Shown here piece after piece: positions 53,771 through 63,867 of a stretch of DNA of 64,000 bases. A model generated the notes under the pieces. The model ran no database searches, had not been told where the DNA came from, and saw nothing but the letters and a program-made list of their open reading frames with translations. A program made the position numbers and the translations under genes. Position 1 is the first letter of the stretch, and each line of letters opens with the position of its first letter. Source of the DNA: Roseovarius sp. TE539 (GTDB lineage Bacteria > Pseudomonadota > Alphaproteobacteria > Rhodobacterales > Rhodobacteraceae); NCBI RefSeq assembly GCF_003298505.1, contig NZ_QNGB01000008.1, positions 1 through 64,000 of the forward strand, read 5' to 3'.

Positions 53771-55036
53771 TCAGCCGGCGCTCGCACCTTCTTTCTTCGC
53801 ATCGGCATAGATCATGAGCGGCGCGGCCTCAGAGGTCACGGCCTCCTCGTTGACAACGACCTCCTCGACATTGTCCATGCCGGGCAGGTCGAACATTGTA
53901 TCCAGCAGGATATCCTCGAGGATCGAGCGCAGGCCGCGCGCCCCGGTCTTGCGCGCAATGGCGCGCTTGGCAATCGCCTTGAGCGCGTCGTCCGTGAAGG
54001 TCAGCTGAGCCTCCTCGAGTTCAAAAAGGCGCTGATACTGTTTCACAAGGGCATTCTTGGGCTGCGTCAGAATAGTTACAAGCGCATCGTCGTCCAGATC
54101 CTCAAGCGTGGCCACGACCGGAAGCCGACCGACGAATTCCGGGATCAGGCCGAATTTCAACAGATCCTCCGGCTCCAGATCGCTGAGAATCTCGCCGATG
54201 CCGCGATCCTCCTCGTTGCGCACATCGGCACCGAACCCCATCGCGCTGCCTTTGCCGCGCTGCGCGATGATACGGTCGAGTCCGGCAAAAGCGCCCCCGC
54301 AGATGAACAGGATGTTGGTTGTGTCGACCTGCAGGAATTCCTGCTGCGGATGCTTGCGCCCACCCTGTGGAGGCACCGCGGCGACGGTCCCCTCCATCAG
54401 CTTCAACAGGGCCTGTTGCACCCCTTCGCCGGAAACGTCGCGGGTGATCGAGGGATTCTCGGATTTGCGGGTGATCTTGTCGACCTCGTCGATGTAGACG
54501 ATGCCGCGCTGTGCGCGCTCAACATTGTACTCACTGGCCTGAAGCAGCTTGAGAATGATGTTTTCAACGTCTTCTCCCACATACCCCGCCTCGGTCAGGG
54601 TCGTGGCATCGGCCATTGTGAAAGGTACATCCAGAATGCGCGCCAGCGTCTGGGCCAGGAGCGTCTTGCCGCAGCCGGTAGGCCCGATCAGGAGGATGTT
54701 GGACTTCTGCAACTCAATATCGCCGGATTTCCCGGCCTGGTTGAGTCGTTTGTAGTGGTTGTGAACCGCGACCGAGAGAACCCGCTTGGCCACGGCCTGA
54801 CCGATCACGTAATCGTCCAGCACCTGGCATATTTCCAGCGGGGTGGGAACGCCCTCGCTCGATTTCAGACCGGCATTCTTGGTTTCCTCGCGAATGATGT
54901 CCATGCAGAGTTCGACGCATTCGTCGCAGATGAAAACGGTCGGCCCGGCGATCAGTTTTCGGACCTCGTGCTGGCTTTTCCCGCAGAAGCTGCAATAGAG
55001 GGTGTTCTTGCTATCGCCGCCAGAGTTATTCGACAT
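53771..55036 (-). CDS. clpX: ATP-dependent unfoldase ClpX
   Basis: 421 residues. N-terminal zinc-binding domain with CSFCGK and CDECVELC (about 15-46), Walker A GPTGCGKT, Walker [10 protein letters not shown], a pore loop near GYVGED, and sensor/RKH regions. ClpX hexamers unfold tagged substrates and feed them to ClpP. The gene follows clpP by 142 bp and ends at its own terminator. Confidence 0.97.
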   Translation of the reverse strand: MSNNSGGDSKNTLYCSFCGKSQHEVRKLIAGPTVFICDECVELCMDIIREETKNAGLKSSEGVPTPLEICQVLDDYVIGQAVAKRVLSVAVHNHYKRLNQAGKSGDIELQKSNILLIGPTGCGKTLLAQTLARILDVPFTMADATTLTEAGYVGEDVENIILKLLQASEYNVERAQRGIVYIDEVDKITRKSENPSITRDVSGEGVQQALLKLMEGTVAAVPPQGGRKHPQQEFLQVDTTNILFICGGAFAGLDRIIAQRGKGSAMGFGADVRNEEDRGIGEILSDLEPEDLLKFGLIPEFVGRLPVVATLEDLDDDALVTILTQPKNALVKQYQRLFELEEAQLTFTDDALKAIAKRAIARKTGARGLRSILEDILLDTMFDLPGMDNVEEVVVNEEAVTSEAAPLMIYADAKKEGASAG

Positions 55037-55178
55037 GACGTACCTTTCGGTCTCTGCGCTGCATGTTCACGGCCACGAGGGCGCGTGCTTCATCCGTTCG
55101 TCGGGCCAGCTTAGGACAGGTGCGAATGCTCCACAATCGCAAATTTCCCGGCCCGGCAGGCCCGTGCCGGCGAGGCGT

Positions 55179-55805
55179 TCAGGTGTCCTCGGCCTTGGCA
55201 CGGTTCTCCACGATCTCGTCGATGAGCCCCCAGTCCTTTGCCTCCTCGGGGGACATGAAATTGTCCCGTTCAAGGGCGTCCTCTACCTTTTTGAGGGTCT
55301 GGCCAGTGTGCTTGACATATATTTCGTTGAGCCGCTTTTTCAGCTTTAGCGTCTCTTCCGCGTGGATCATGATATCCGTTGCCTGTCCCTGATACCCGCC
55401 CGACGGCTGGTGAACCATGATCCGGCTGTGCGGCAGGGAGAATCGCATCCCCGGCTCTCCGGCCGTCAGGAGAAGCGACCCCATCGAGGCCGCCTGCCCG
55501 ATCACAAGTGTCGACACGCCGGGACGGATATACTGCATCGTGTCGTAGATCGACAGCCCGCTCGTCACCACGCCGCCCGGGCTGTTGATGTACATGCTGA
55601 TTTCCTTGGACGGATTTTCCGCCTCAAGATGCAGCAGCTGCGCCACGATCAGGCTCGACATCCCGTCATGGACCGGGCCGTTGACGAAAATGATCCGCTC
55701 CTTCAGCAGCCTTGAGAAAATATCGTAGGCGCGCTCGCCGCGGCTGGTCTGCTCGACCACCATCGGCACAAGGGTATTCATGTATGTCTCGAAGGGATCC
55801 GTCAT
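55179..55805 (-). CDS. clpP: ATP-dependent protease proteolytic subunit ClpP
   Basis: 208 residues. The catalytic serine is in [11 protein letters not shown], the histidine in [11 protein letters not shown] and the Asp is near the NRVxxF-like [16 protein letters not shown] region. The start [27 protein letters not shown](partly quoted) matches alphaproteobacterial ClpP. Forms the 14-mer chamber with ClpX or ClpA. Confidence 0.97.
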   Translation of the reverse strand: MTDPFETYMNTLVPMVVEQTSRGERAYDIFSRLLKERIIFVNGPVHDGMSSLIVAQLLHLEAENPSKEISMYINSPGGVVTSGLSIYDTMQYIRPGVSTLVIGQAASMGSLLLTAGEPGMRFSLPHSRIMVHQPSGGYQGQATDIMIHAEETLKLKKRLNEIYVKHTGQTLKKVEDALERDNFMSPEEAKDWGLIDEIVENRAKAEDT

Positions 55806-55916
55806 TTCTGCCTGCCTGCTGAAGTGGGGCCGATCATTATCGGTCAGATGCTAACGGAGTCTTAGTCCTGCAGCCCGGGGGCTGCAAGGGCATGTGGCAA
55901 AATCGGCGGCAGCCGG

Positions 55917-55949
55917 AAAAAGCGCGTGCCCCGCACAGGGCGGGGCACG
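55917..55949 (-). terminator. Intrinsic terminator after the DUF302 gene
   Basis: On the minus strand CGTGCCCCGC and GCGGGGCACG pair over ten bases, with a five-base loop, then CGCTTTTTCC. It lies 36 bp after the DUF302 gene stop and would end the sox transcript before clpP. Confidence 0.8.
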
Positions 55950-55984
55950 AAATCGACAGGACGCGCCGGCGGCCCGGTGCCCGG

Positions 55985-56428
55985 TTACTGTCCGACCGCC
56001 TCGCGGGCGATGTCGTCAAGAAGGGCCTGCACCTCCTGCATCGGGCCTTCCGGCATGTTGCGATAGCCCACGGAAACCTCGCCCTCGCGATCAGTCACGA
56101 AAATGCCGTAGGGACAATGAGCGATGTTCATCGGATCGGTCTCCATCACGCTTCGGGACGTGACCGCAGAGCAGAAGATGAAAATGTCGGCAGCGTCGAA
56201 GATGGTCACATCGCTGCCCACATCCTCGCGGGTGCGGTTGAGCATGTCACCAACATGGCTGACATAGTCAATCACCAGGCCCTGTCCGACGATCGCGCTC
56301 TCGACCGAGAAGATGGCATCGTCGAAACTTCCCTCGAAATCATAGGTTGTCACACCGTCCTGCGCCGATACCGGCGCCCCGAGAAGAAGCGCTGCGGCGG
56401 CGATGGCGGCGGTGAATCCTCTTTTCAT
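55985..56428 (-). CDS. DUF302 periplasmic protein
   Basis: 147 residues with a signal peptide (about 1-22, ending VSAQ). The DUF302 domain covers about 30-145, with two Cys (FIFCSAVTSR, IAHCPYGIF). The family is common next to sulfur-oxidation and cytochrome genes but has no assigned activity. Last gene of the sox-cluster strand, 67 bp after soxF. Confidence 0.85.
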   Translation of the reverse strand: MKRGFTAAIAAAALLLGAPVSAQDGVTTYDFEGSFDDAIFSVESAIVGQGLVIDYVSHVGDMLNRTREDVGSDVTIFDAADIFIFCSAVTSRSVMETDPMNIAHCPYGIFVTDREGEVSVGYRNMPEGPMQEVQALLDDIAREAVGQ

Positions 56429-56495
56429 GGTCGTTCCTTTCCTTGTGAGATGGCCGAAGCGCCGGACCCGGCCCTGATGGCCGGGCCCTTCGCGA

Positions 56496-57761
56496 TCAAC
56501 CGAACATGTCCTCGGTTATGCCGGCATACCAGCCGACCGATTCCTCGTAGGTGGCCTGCCGCAGGGCGGCATCCTCGCCGGTCTGGCTGATGAAACCGTC
56601 AACCTTGGCGATCTTCTCGTCGGTGGCCTCGTAGGAGGCGCCCACCTTGACGCCATCCCCTTCGTCGATGAGTGACCAGCAGGTATTCGAGAAGCGTGGC
56701 GGAAACACCTTGGACCCCGTGAGAGCGCCCCGAACGGCCATCGCAGCGACCTTGGCTTGCGAATTGGCCGAGAAACCCGATTTGGGCATGTCGCCCTGGC
56801 TGGTGGCGTCCCCGAGGATGTGTATGTTCTCGTCCTTGCGGCTCTGCATCGTTTGCGGCACCACAGGTGCCCAGTTGCCGTCGGTCAGCCCGGCCATTTC
56901 GCAAATGCGCCCGGCTTTCTGGGCGGGGATCACGTTGCAGGCATCCACGTTCTCGACCACCCCGTCGATATCCACAGTCATGGCTGCGGGATCGACCGAG
57001 ACATTGCCACCCCCGAAATCCGGGCCCAGCCATTCGATCATGCCGGCGTAGTGATTGCGCCAGCCCTCCTGGAAAAGCGCCATCTTCGAGAATTTGGGCT
57101 TGGGGTCGGCAACCAGTATCTTGGCGGTCGGGTTGATCTCCTTGAGGACATGGGCAACCATGCTGACACGCTCGTATGGGCCGGGCGGGCAGCGATATGG
57201 ATTTGGCGGTGCCACCATCGCGAAAAGCCCACCTTCGGGCATCGCCTCGATCTGACGTTTCAGCAGTTCGGTCTGGCTGCCGGCCTTGTAGGCGTGAGGC
57301 ATCGCATTCTGCGCGGCAAGATCCCAGCCGGGCACGGAGCCTTCGACAAAGTCGATGCCGGGGCTGAGGATCAACCGGTCGTAGGGCATCACGCCACCAC
57401 CCGCCAGCGACACGGTCCTTGCATCACGGTCGATACCGGTCGCCCAGTCATGAACGACATTGATCCCGTATTCGGCGGCCAGAGTGCCGTAGCCGTGCCC
57501 GATGGAGGACATTTCGCGGAACCCGCCGATATACAGGTTGGAGAAGAAACAGGTGTAATATTTGCGCGTCGGCTCCACGAGCGTGACGTCGATCTCGCCC
57601 TTGCTGTCCTTGGCGATGTAACGGGCCGCGGTTGCACCGCCGGCACCGCCGCCCACCACAACGACCCTGGGCTTGCCTTGCGCCATGACCCGCGGTGCCG
57701 CCAGCGTAGTGGCTGCCGCGGCCGCGCCCCGGTGAATGAATGCACGTCTGTTGAGTGTCAT
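56496..57761 (-). CDS. soxF: Sulfide dehydrogenase flavoprotein subunit SoxF (FccB-like)
   Basis: 421 residues from ATG 57761 (GGAGGAAG upstream). A Tat-type signal (NRRAFIHRG, cleavage near residue 27) precedes an FAD-binding fold: VVVGGGAGGATAARYI, and redox-active cysteines in TCFFSN and SNTCWS. SoxF is the flavoprotein of sulfide dehydrogenase/flavocytochrome c and stimulates the Sox system. It works with the diheme SoxE cytochrome encoded immediately upstream. Confidence 0.93.
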   Translation of the reverse strand: MTLNRRAFIHRGAAAAATTLAAPRVMAQGKPRVVVVGGGAGGATAARYIAKDSKGEIDVTLVEPTRKYYTCFFSNLYIGGFREMSSIGHGYGTLAAEYGINVVHDWATGIDRDARTVSLAGGGVMPYDRLILSPGIDFVEGSVPGWDLAAQNAMPHAYKAGSQTELLKRQIEAMPEGGLFAMVAPPNPYRCPPGPYERVSMVAHVLKEINPTAKILVADPKPKFSKMALFQEGWRNHYAGMIEWLGPDFGGGNVSVDPAAMTVDIDGVVENVDACNVIPAQKAGRICEMAGLTDGNWAPVVPQTMQSRKDENIHILGDATSQGDMPKSGFSANSQAKVAAMAVRGALTGSKVFPPRFSNTCWSLIDEGDGVKVGASYEATDEKIAKVDGFISQTGEDAALRQATYEESVGWYAGITEDMFG

Positions 57762-57815
57762 TTTTTTCTTCCTCCCTCTGATCGTGCCGGGAATGTCCGG
57801 CACATTGGGGCCGGT

Positions 57816-58523
57816 TCAATCCAGCCCGGCGAAATATGCGGCCAGGGCCGCGATCTCATCGTCGGTCAGCCGCGCCGACATCATCTGCATGACCGGGTGG
57901 GGACGAAGCTTGCGCTTGTAGGCATGCATGGCCACCACGAAATCCTCCTCCGGCCAGTTCGTGATCGAAGGAATGCCCTCGGCATTACCGTCGCGCTGGT
58001 GGCAGGTGGTGCATTCACTCGAAAGATATTCTCCGTAGGCCGGATCCCCGACAATGGCGAGGATCTCCGGAGGCAGTTCAACTTCCGGCTTGCGTGCCGT
58101 CGGGTCCGCCTCGGGGATGTTGGCCGGATCGTCTGAAAAACGGCGCAGATACGCGAGGAGATCCGCCCGTTCTTCCGGATCCTCGATTCCGCCGAAGCTC
58201 ATCCGGGTATCACTGACCAGGGCCTTGGGGTTCTCGATATAGGCGTCGAGGGTGTCGAGGTGCCAGACCAGCCCGTCGGCCCCCATGCGCTCAAGACCTT
58301 CCGAGTAATAATAATCGCCGGCGACAGCACCCGCCCGGCGCCCGAAGATGCCGTTCAGATGTGGCCCGATGCCGTTCTCGGCACCCTTGCCGACCTCGTG
58401 ACAACCCGCGCACATCTCGAATATCTCGGCGCCACGATCGGCATCGCCGATTTCATCCGCGGCCCCCGGACCAGCGGCGAACAGCGCCACCAGAGACGCT
58501 GATATCGTACTCCTGCCAAGCAT
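57816..58523 (-). CDS. soxE: Diheme cytochrome c SoxE
   Basis: 235 residues with a signal peptide (about 1-22). Two class I heme sites: CAGCH (about 38-42) and CTTCH (about 170-174), each with a distal Met region (TRMSFGG, VMQMMSARL). SoxE is the cytochrome partner of SoxF. The start codon is ATG 58523 with GGGAGGGTGC upstream. Confidence 0.92.
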   Translation of the reverse strand: MLGRSTISASLVALFAAGPGAADEIGDADRGAEIFEMCAGCHEVGKGAENGIGPHLNGIFGRRAGAVAGDYYYSEGLERMGADGLVWHLDTLDAYIENPKALVSDTRMSFGGIEDPEERADLLAYLRRFSDDPANIPEADPTARKPEVELPPEILAIVGDPAYGEYLSSECTTCHQRDGNAEGIPSITNWPEEDFVVAMHAYKRKLRPHPVMQMMSARLTDDEIAALAAYFAGLD

Positions 58524-58618
58524 GGCGCACCCTCCCAGTTCACCTTGCCTTCACGTATCGCGCCTCCCCGTGCGATACATACCGGGGCCGGCAGGACGCC
58601 GCCCCCGGTACCTGCCCG

Positions 58619-59812
58619 CTATTGCGAGAAGGATTTCAGGTACTCTGTCACCGCCGCGATCTCCTCGTCGCTGCGCAAACCGGGGAAAGACATCTTGGTG
58701 CCTTTCACATAACTTCTTGGTTTGGCGAGGAATTCGGCCATCGTCTCTTCAGTCCAGACGATGCCCTCCTCGCCCATTTCCTCCATCGTGGAAGAATAGC
58801 GGAAATCCTCCGCCGCACCGAGTTCACGACCCATGACGCCATTGAGCTGAGGCCCCACACGATGGCTGGCGCCATCACCGACCTGATGGCAGGCCTTGCA
58901 CTTTCGGAACACCTTTTCCCCCTCGTCCACAAGCGCCATGTCAAGCGCAGGCGTCTCGGCGTCCTCGGCGGTGTCCGCTTCGGCTTCGGTGGCCGCACCG
59001 TCATCGGCTGCGGCCATGTCGGTGCCATGGTCCTCGCCGGACTCTTCCATGGTCTGCACGGCTTCGTCCGGCGTCACGTCAAGGACTGCCGCGCGCATCG
59101 TGATCTCGACACTCTCCTTGCAGTTCTCCATACAAGGGTCGCGGGTAAACTCGGGAAGCTCCAGCTCTTCACGGTCATCCATGTAAAACCCGTCCTCGTT
59201 GGGCAGGGTCACTTCGGAAAAGTTCTCGTGGCTCAGTTCGAAATCCCCGTCCACGAGCCCGTTCATGTTGAGCAGATAGGCAGTGATCGCGTAAACCTCG
59301 TCATCGGTCAGCGACTGTGCGTTACCGAACGGCATCGCACGATGTACATAATCCCAGACGGTCGAAAGATAGGGCCAGTATGATCCGGTGGTCTTTACCG
59401 GACGCTGATCTGTCAGCGTGTCGAAACCACCGGTCAGGACGGGCCAGCGGCCCACGCCCTCACCGAAATCCCCGTGGCAAACGGCGCATTGCTCGACAAA
59501 CACCCCCTCGCCATCCCAGACATTGCCACGACCCTCGGGCAATCCCTTGCCGTCGGGGCGGATGTCGATATCCCAGGCTGCAATTTCCTCGGGCAGCGCC
59601 TCGCGGCCCAGCCCGAATGGCCCCTCGGCCTCGGCGCCGCTGGCGGTGGCGGCGGCGATGAACATCGTATCGGGAGATTCCGGTGCCGCCCCCATGACCG
59701 CCGCATTTTCCGGAAGCTGGGTGATGTTGCGGTCGGCGAAATTCATCGCTCCGGTAAGGATAATCGCCGCGCCCAGGGCGGACCCTGCATAGAGCTTAAG
59801 AGATTTCGACAT
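58619..59812 (-). CDS. soxD: Diheme cytochrome c SoxD (sulfane dehydrogenase)
   Basis: 397 residues from ATG 59812 (AGAGGGA nine bases upstream), overlapping the soxC stop. An N-terminal signal or anchor (about 6-25), a first heme domain with CAVCHGDFGEG (about 108), a Cys pair CMENC, an acidic linker rich in Asp/Glu/Ala (about 255-300) and a second heme domain with CKACH (about 310). SoxD passes electrons from SoxC, raising thiosulfate yield from two to eight electrons. The ATG 27 bases upstream is an alternative. Confidence 0.93.
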   Translation of the reverse strand: MSKSLKLYAGSALGAAIILTGAMNFADRNITQLPENAAVMGAAPESPDTMFIAAATASGAEAEGPFGLGREALPEEIAAWDIDIRPDGKGLPEGRGNVWDGEGVFVEQCAVCHGDFGEGVGRWPVLTGGFDTLTDQRPVKTTGSYWPYLSTVWDYVHRAMPFGNAQSLTDDEVYAITAYLLNMNGLVDGDFELSHENFSEVTLPNEDGFYMDDREELELPEFTRDPCMENCKESVEITMRAAVLDVTPDEAVQTMEESGEDHGTDMAAADDGAATEAEADTAEDAETPALDMALVDEGEKVFRKCKACHQVGDGASHRVGPQLNGVMGRELGAAEDFRYSSTMEEMGEEGIVWTEETMAEFLAKPRSYVKGTKMSFPGLRSDEEIAAVTEYLKSFSQ

Positions 59813-61064
59813 TTTCGGCGATTCCCTCTTCGTTGACATACCAGGTCTGGATGCCGTTGTTGTGGTAGATGGAATTCACACCGCGGAACTCGCGCAGCTG
59901 ATCCTTGGTGGGCTGGACATAGCCGGTGCTGTCATGGGCACGGCTCTGAAGGTACAGCGGTCCGCCGTCCCAGTCGAACTCGTAGTAGAAACGGTGCATC
60001 GACTTGTCGAGGCTGGGTCCGGAGATGCGCGCCTGATGCCAGGTGATGCCGCCGTCTGTGGTGACATCGACCCGCGGGATCGTGCCACGTCCCGACCATG
60101 CCATCCCGGTCAGGACCGTGGGGCCCTTTCCATGTGTCAGCGGTGCCTGCGGGCTGGGATTGGTTATCACCGATTTGGCGTCCATCTCCCAGGTGAAACG
60201 GCGTGCCTTGCCGTCGGCCAGGAGATCGGTGTATTTCGACGTCTCCTCGCGATGGTGCCAGGGCTTGTCGCCGACCTCGATCCGGCGCAGCCACTTGACC
60301 CACATGTTGCCTTCCCAGCCGGGCACGACCAGGCGCACCGGATAGCCTTGTTCGGTCCGCAGCGCCTCGCCATTCATCTTGAAGGCCACGAGGCAATCGT
60401 CGAGCGCCTTTTCCATCGGAATCGAGCGCGTCATCGCCGCGGCATCGGCCCCCTCGGGCAGGATCCACTTGCCCTCGGTCTTGACACCTGCCTCCTGCAG
60501 GAGAAGCCGCAGCGGAATGCCGGTGTACATCACGTTATGGATCATGCCGTGCGTGAACTGACAGCCGTTCAACTGAGAGCCGCGCCATTCCATCCCCGAA
60601 TTGGCCGCGCATTCGAGAAAGTAGACATGATTCTCGCGCGGGAACCGCATCAGATCCTGCATGGTGAACACCAGAGGTGTTTCGACCAAACCGTTGATCA
60701 TCAGCCGGTGTTCAGCCGGGTCGATATGCGCGGCACCACCGTGGTGACGCTCGAAACACAGGCCATTGGGCGTGATGATCCCGTCAAGCTCGTGCAGCGG
60801 GGTGAAATTGATCGAACTGATCGGATCCGCGGTGAGCCACTCGACGGTGCGGCGCTTGACGTGGGATTCGTATTCCGACGGCATTCCGTACGGAGCCACG
60901 TCCACTCCGTCCCCAAGCTGCTGGGTCCATGGCTGCAGTTCGGTTATTGCCGGATCGCCGGCGGCGCGGGCCTGCGCTGCGACAAAGGTTCCGGCTCCGG
61001 CCGCGGCCGCCCCGGACAGGAACTGGCGGCGCGACGGCTTGGTGCCCTTGAAGCTGGTCGTCAT
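59796..61064 (-). CDS. soxC: Sulfane dehydrogenase molybdoprotein SoxC
   Basis: 422 residues. Tat signal PSRRQFLSGAAAAGAG (about 10-25), then the sulfite-oxidase-type molybdopterin domain with the Mo-ligand Cys in FLECAANSG (about residue 151), and a C-terminal dimerisation domain. SoxC oxidises the sulfane sulfur carried on SoxYZ. GAGAGAAAG precedes the start. Its presence indicates full oxidation of thiosulfate to sulfate rather than sulfur globule formation. Confidence 0.95.
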   Translation of the reverse strand: MTTSFKGTKPSRRQFLSGAAAAGAGTFVAAQARAAGDPAITELQPWTQQLGDGVDVAPYGMPSEYESHVKRRTVEWLTADPISSINFTPLHELDGIITPNGLCFERHHGGAAHIDPAEHRLMINGLVETPLVFTMQDLMRFPRENHVYFLECAANSGMEWRGSQLNGCQFTHGMIHNVMYTGIPLRLLLQEAGVKTEGKWILPEGADAAAMTRSIPMEKALDDCLVAFKMNGEALRTEQGYPVRLVVPGWEGNMWVKWLRRIEVGDKPWHHREETSKYTDLLADGKARRFTWEMDAKSVITNPSPQAPLTHGKGPTVLTGMAWSGRGTIPRVDVTTDGGITWHQARISGPSLDKSMHRFYYEFDWDGGPLYLQSRAHDSTGYVQPTKDQLREFRGVNSIYHNNGIQTWYVNEEGIAENVEIS

Positions 61065-61153
61065 CTTTCTCTCGATGCCTCCTCTTGAAGTGCCGCGCCC
61101 GGATCATGTGGCCCGGCGGCAAAAAGATTTCCTTCGGCGCGCGGGGCAGGCGC

Positions 61154-62851
61154 TCAGACGCCCGCGACCGTCACGGTATCGTTGGGCGCCACACTGACGG
61201 TGCCGGCCTTGCGGATATGGCTTTCGACCACGTCCCAGATCGGCGGCCCTTCGGTACCCTCGTTCACACTGGCCCATCCCGCGACCACGTAATTGCGCGC
61301 GGGGTCTATCGCCTCCCCGGTGCTGAGCAGGGTCATATCCGAGATCCGCTCACCCTGTGGCTTGCCGATGTCGATCCGATACCCCATGCCACCGATGCGG
61401 ACCATGTCGCCCCCTTGCTGGTAATACGGGTTGGGGTTGAAAATGTTGTCAGCCACGTCCTCGAGGATCACCTTGATGAATTCACCGGTCATCTCGGTGC
61501 GGTAGGCTTCCGGGTAGGTCATCGATGTGACGTTCCAGATGTCTTCGCGGGTGATGTCCTGCCCGGGTATCAGCGAAGGCCCCCAGCGGACTCCGGGCGA
61601 CATGGAGATTTCCGCATCACGCTCCGAGATCAGCGCCTCGCAGATCAGATCGTCCCAGGTACCGTTGAAATTACCGCGGCGGTAAAGCAGGCTGTCACTC
61701 TGCCCGATCACCTCGGCCAGGGCATTGGCATGGGGCGCGCGCTGCTCATCGATCAGGGCGGTCATTGCCGGGGCGGGCGCGATCACGTCGGAAAAGATCG
61801 GAATCAGTTTGTGGCGCAGGCCCTGCATCCGTCCGTCACGGACATCCAGATCCACCCGGCTGACGAATTTTCCGTTTGAACCGGAGGCGATGATGAACGT
61901 TTCGTTCACCTGCACCGGTTCGGGCAGGGCATCATGAGTATGACCCGAAAGGATAACGTCGATGCCCGAAACGATCCCGGCCATCTTCTTGTCCACGTCA
62001 AAGCCGTTATGGCTGAGCACCACGACCAGTTCGGCGCCCTGATCACGGACTTCGTCGACCATCTCCTGCATGCGCTCGTCGCGGATTCCGAAGGAATAGT
62101 CGGGGAACATCCAGCCGGGATTGGCGATCGGCATGTAGGGAAAGGCCTGCCCGATCACCGCGATCTTGGTTCCACCCCGCTCGAAGAACTCGTAGGGCGG
62201 GAACTCTGCCGCGGGTTCATCCCACATCTTGTCAAAGATGTTCTGGCCGAGCGCCGCGAAAGGCAACCCCTCCACGATCTCGCGTACCCGTTCCTGGCCG
62301 AGGGTAAACTCCCAGTGAAAGGTCATCGCGTCCGGCTCGAGCGCGTTCATCACGTTGACCATGTCCTGCCCCTGCGAATGGTAACAGGTATAGGAACCAT
62401 GCCAGGTGTCGCCGCCATCCAGCAGCAGCGCATCGGGCCGGTCGGCACGGATCGCGTCAATGACCGTGGCGACCCTGTCAAGCCCGCCGACACGGCCGTA
62501 TTGGCGGGCCAGGGAGGTGAAATCATCATAGGTCAGCGCGTAGTCGAGCGGGCTGCCGTCCGCGATGCCATAGAGCTTGCGGAAATCGGCACCGGTGACA
62601 TGGGGCACCGCGCCCTTGTTTGAGCCGACCCCGATATTGACCTCGGGTTCGCGGAAATAGATCGGCTTCATCTGGGCATGGATGTCGGTGATGTGGATCA
62701 GGCTCACATTGCCGAACGTGTCGAATTCCAGCAGCCGGTCCTGGGTCAGGCTTTGCTGCGCGGCCAATCTCGCCCAGTTGCCGAAACCGCTCGCTCCCAG
62801 AAGGGCCGATGCGGCCATGCCGACCTGAAGAAAATCACGGCGGGATATCAT
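61154..62851 (-). CDS. soxB: Thiosulfohydrolase SoxB
   Basis: 565 residues. Tat signal MISRRDFLQVG, then a metallophosphoesterase-like dimanganese domain (HITDIHAQ, DGGDTWHGS, LSHNGFD, SGHTHD) and a 5'-nucleotidase-type C-terminal domain. SoxB hydrolyses sulfate off the SoxY-bound sulfur chain. ATG 62851 is preceded by AAAGGCAAAGC. A terminator-like hairpin lies between it and soxA. Confidence 0.95.
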   Translation of the reverse strand: MISRRDFLQVGMAASALLGASGFGNWARLAAQQSLTQDRLLEFDTFGNVSLIHITDIHAQMKPIYFREPEVNIGVGSNKGAVPHVTGADFRKLYGIADGSPLDYALTYDDFTSLARQYGRVGGLDRVATVIDAIRADRPDALLLDGGDTWHGSYTCYHSQGQDMVNVMNALEPDAMTFHWEFTLGQERVREIVEGLPFAALGQNIFDKMWDEPAAEFPPYEFFERGGTKIAVIGQAFPYMPIANPGWMFPDYSFGIRDERMQEMVDEVRDQGAELVVVLSHNGFDVDKKMAGIVSGIDVILSGHTHDALPEPVQVNETFIIASGSNGKFVSRVDLDVRDGRMQGLRHKLIPIFSDVIAPAPAMTALIDEQRAPHANALAEVIGQSDSLLYRRGNFNGTWDDLICEALISERDAEISMSPGVRWGPSLIPGQDITREDIWNVTSMTYPEAYRTEMTGEFIKVILEDVADNIFNPNPYYQQGGDMVRIGGMGYRIDIGKPQGERISDMTLLSTGEAIDPARNYVVAGWASVNEGTEGPPIWDVVESHIRKAGTVSVAPNDTVTVAGV

Positions 62852-62908
62852 GCTTTGCCTTTCTTCGCCCGCTTAACATGCGGAACTTTGAATGTTTCCA
62901 GGTGGACA

Positions 62909-62940
62909 AAACCCCGCATCGCGCCGGCGATGCGGGGTTT
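62909..62940 (-). terminator. Terminator-like hairpin between soxA and soxB
   Basis: AAACCCCGCATCGC (62909-62922) and GCGATGCGGGGTTT (62927-62940) pair over 14 bases with a four-base loop; on the minus strand TTTTG follows. It lies four bases after the soxA stop, inside what is otherwise one run of sox genes, so it may reduce read-through into soxBCDEF. Confidence 0.75.
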
Positions 62941-62944
62941 CAAC

Positions 62945-63799
62945 TCAGTTGCGGACCGACGGCCCCTCGACCGAGAGGCCATTGCCGCGGCTGGCCACGT
63001 AGAGCTCCAGCGCCACGAACTCGGGGCTGCCTGGCTTGTAGGTCTCGGCGCGGGTGTCACGCACGCAGCCCTTGAAGCGCGCATGCACGGTGTTGAGCTT
63101 CGCGTTCTTCAGGCGATAGACGGGAAATCCGTTGATCTGCCCCTGGCTGAGGTGATCGGCGCGGATCATGTTGCCGTAATTGTCCTCGTGGCAGTTCGCG
63201 CAGCTCAGTTCAAGCTGGCCGGTGCGGGTGTAGTAGAGTTCCTTGCCGCGCTCCCACGTCTCGCTGACCGGGCCGTCGATGGCCACGTTGACGGGCATGC
63301 CGCGCGACTGGACTGCGATCAGCGCCTCGATGTTGGCCATCTCGCCGCTGGTGTAGCCATAAGGCTCGGCGTCCATTCGGCTCTTGCGGCAATCGTTCAC
63401 CTGCATCGCGAGCGTCTGGACCTCATCGGCCTCCGCGTCCCATTTCGGATACGTGGCGCGCACGCCCTCCATGCTTTCCTCCGGCGTCCCGTGACAACTG
63501 GCGCAGGATTTTCCTTCGCCGCCCTCTGCCGTGTTCCACTGGTCGCGGCCGATATCGACGAACACCATGCCGGAGTTATCGAAATCGTCCATCTGGAGCG
63601 ATTGCGTCTCGTCCGAGCGGAAATGCCATCCCGACATGATCGTGTCGACATAGGTGTCGGACATGTGGTCGGGCGCTTCGGTCTTGGTCACCATCTCGAT
63701 CTCGCCATTGACGACCAGCGTGTCATCATCGGGATCGGCCATGGCGAACCCCGGCGCGAGAAGCATCGCGGCCACGGCTGTGAGTGTTCTGGTTTTCAT
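62945..63799 (-). CDS. soxA: Diheme cytochrome c SoxA
   Basis: 284 residues from ATG 63799 (GGAGGAAAAAC upstream), with signal peptide (about 1-21). Heme sites KSCASCH (about 98-103) and LSCANCH (about 200-205), the latter followed by the ligand Cys in FKGCVRD. The SoxAX complex joins thiosulfate to SoxY. The first heme is retained, so it is the diheme (Paracoccus-type) form. Follows soxZ. Confidence 0.95.
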   Translation of the reverse strand: MKTRTLTAVAAMLLAPGFAMADPDDDTLVVNGEIEMVTKTEAPDHMSDTYVDTIMSGWHFRSDETQSLQMDDFDNSGMVFVDIGRDQWNTAEGGEGKSCASCHGTPEESMEGVRATYPKWDAEADEVQTLAMQVNDCRKSRMDAEPYGYTSGEMANIEALIAVQSRGMPVNVAIDGPVSETWERGKELYYTRTGQLELSCANCHEDNYGNMIRADHLSQGQINGFPVYRLKNAKLNTVHARFKGCVRDTRAETYKPGSPEFVALELYVASRGNGLSVEGPSVRN

Positions 63800-63867
63800 G
63801 CAGTTTTTCCTCCCTGGCGTAACCCCGCGCCCGCTTGACACGGACGCGGAGGCTGGCTGACCTGCGT

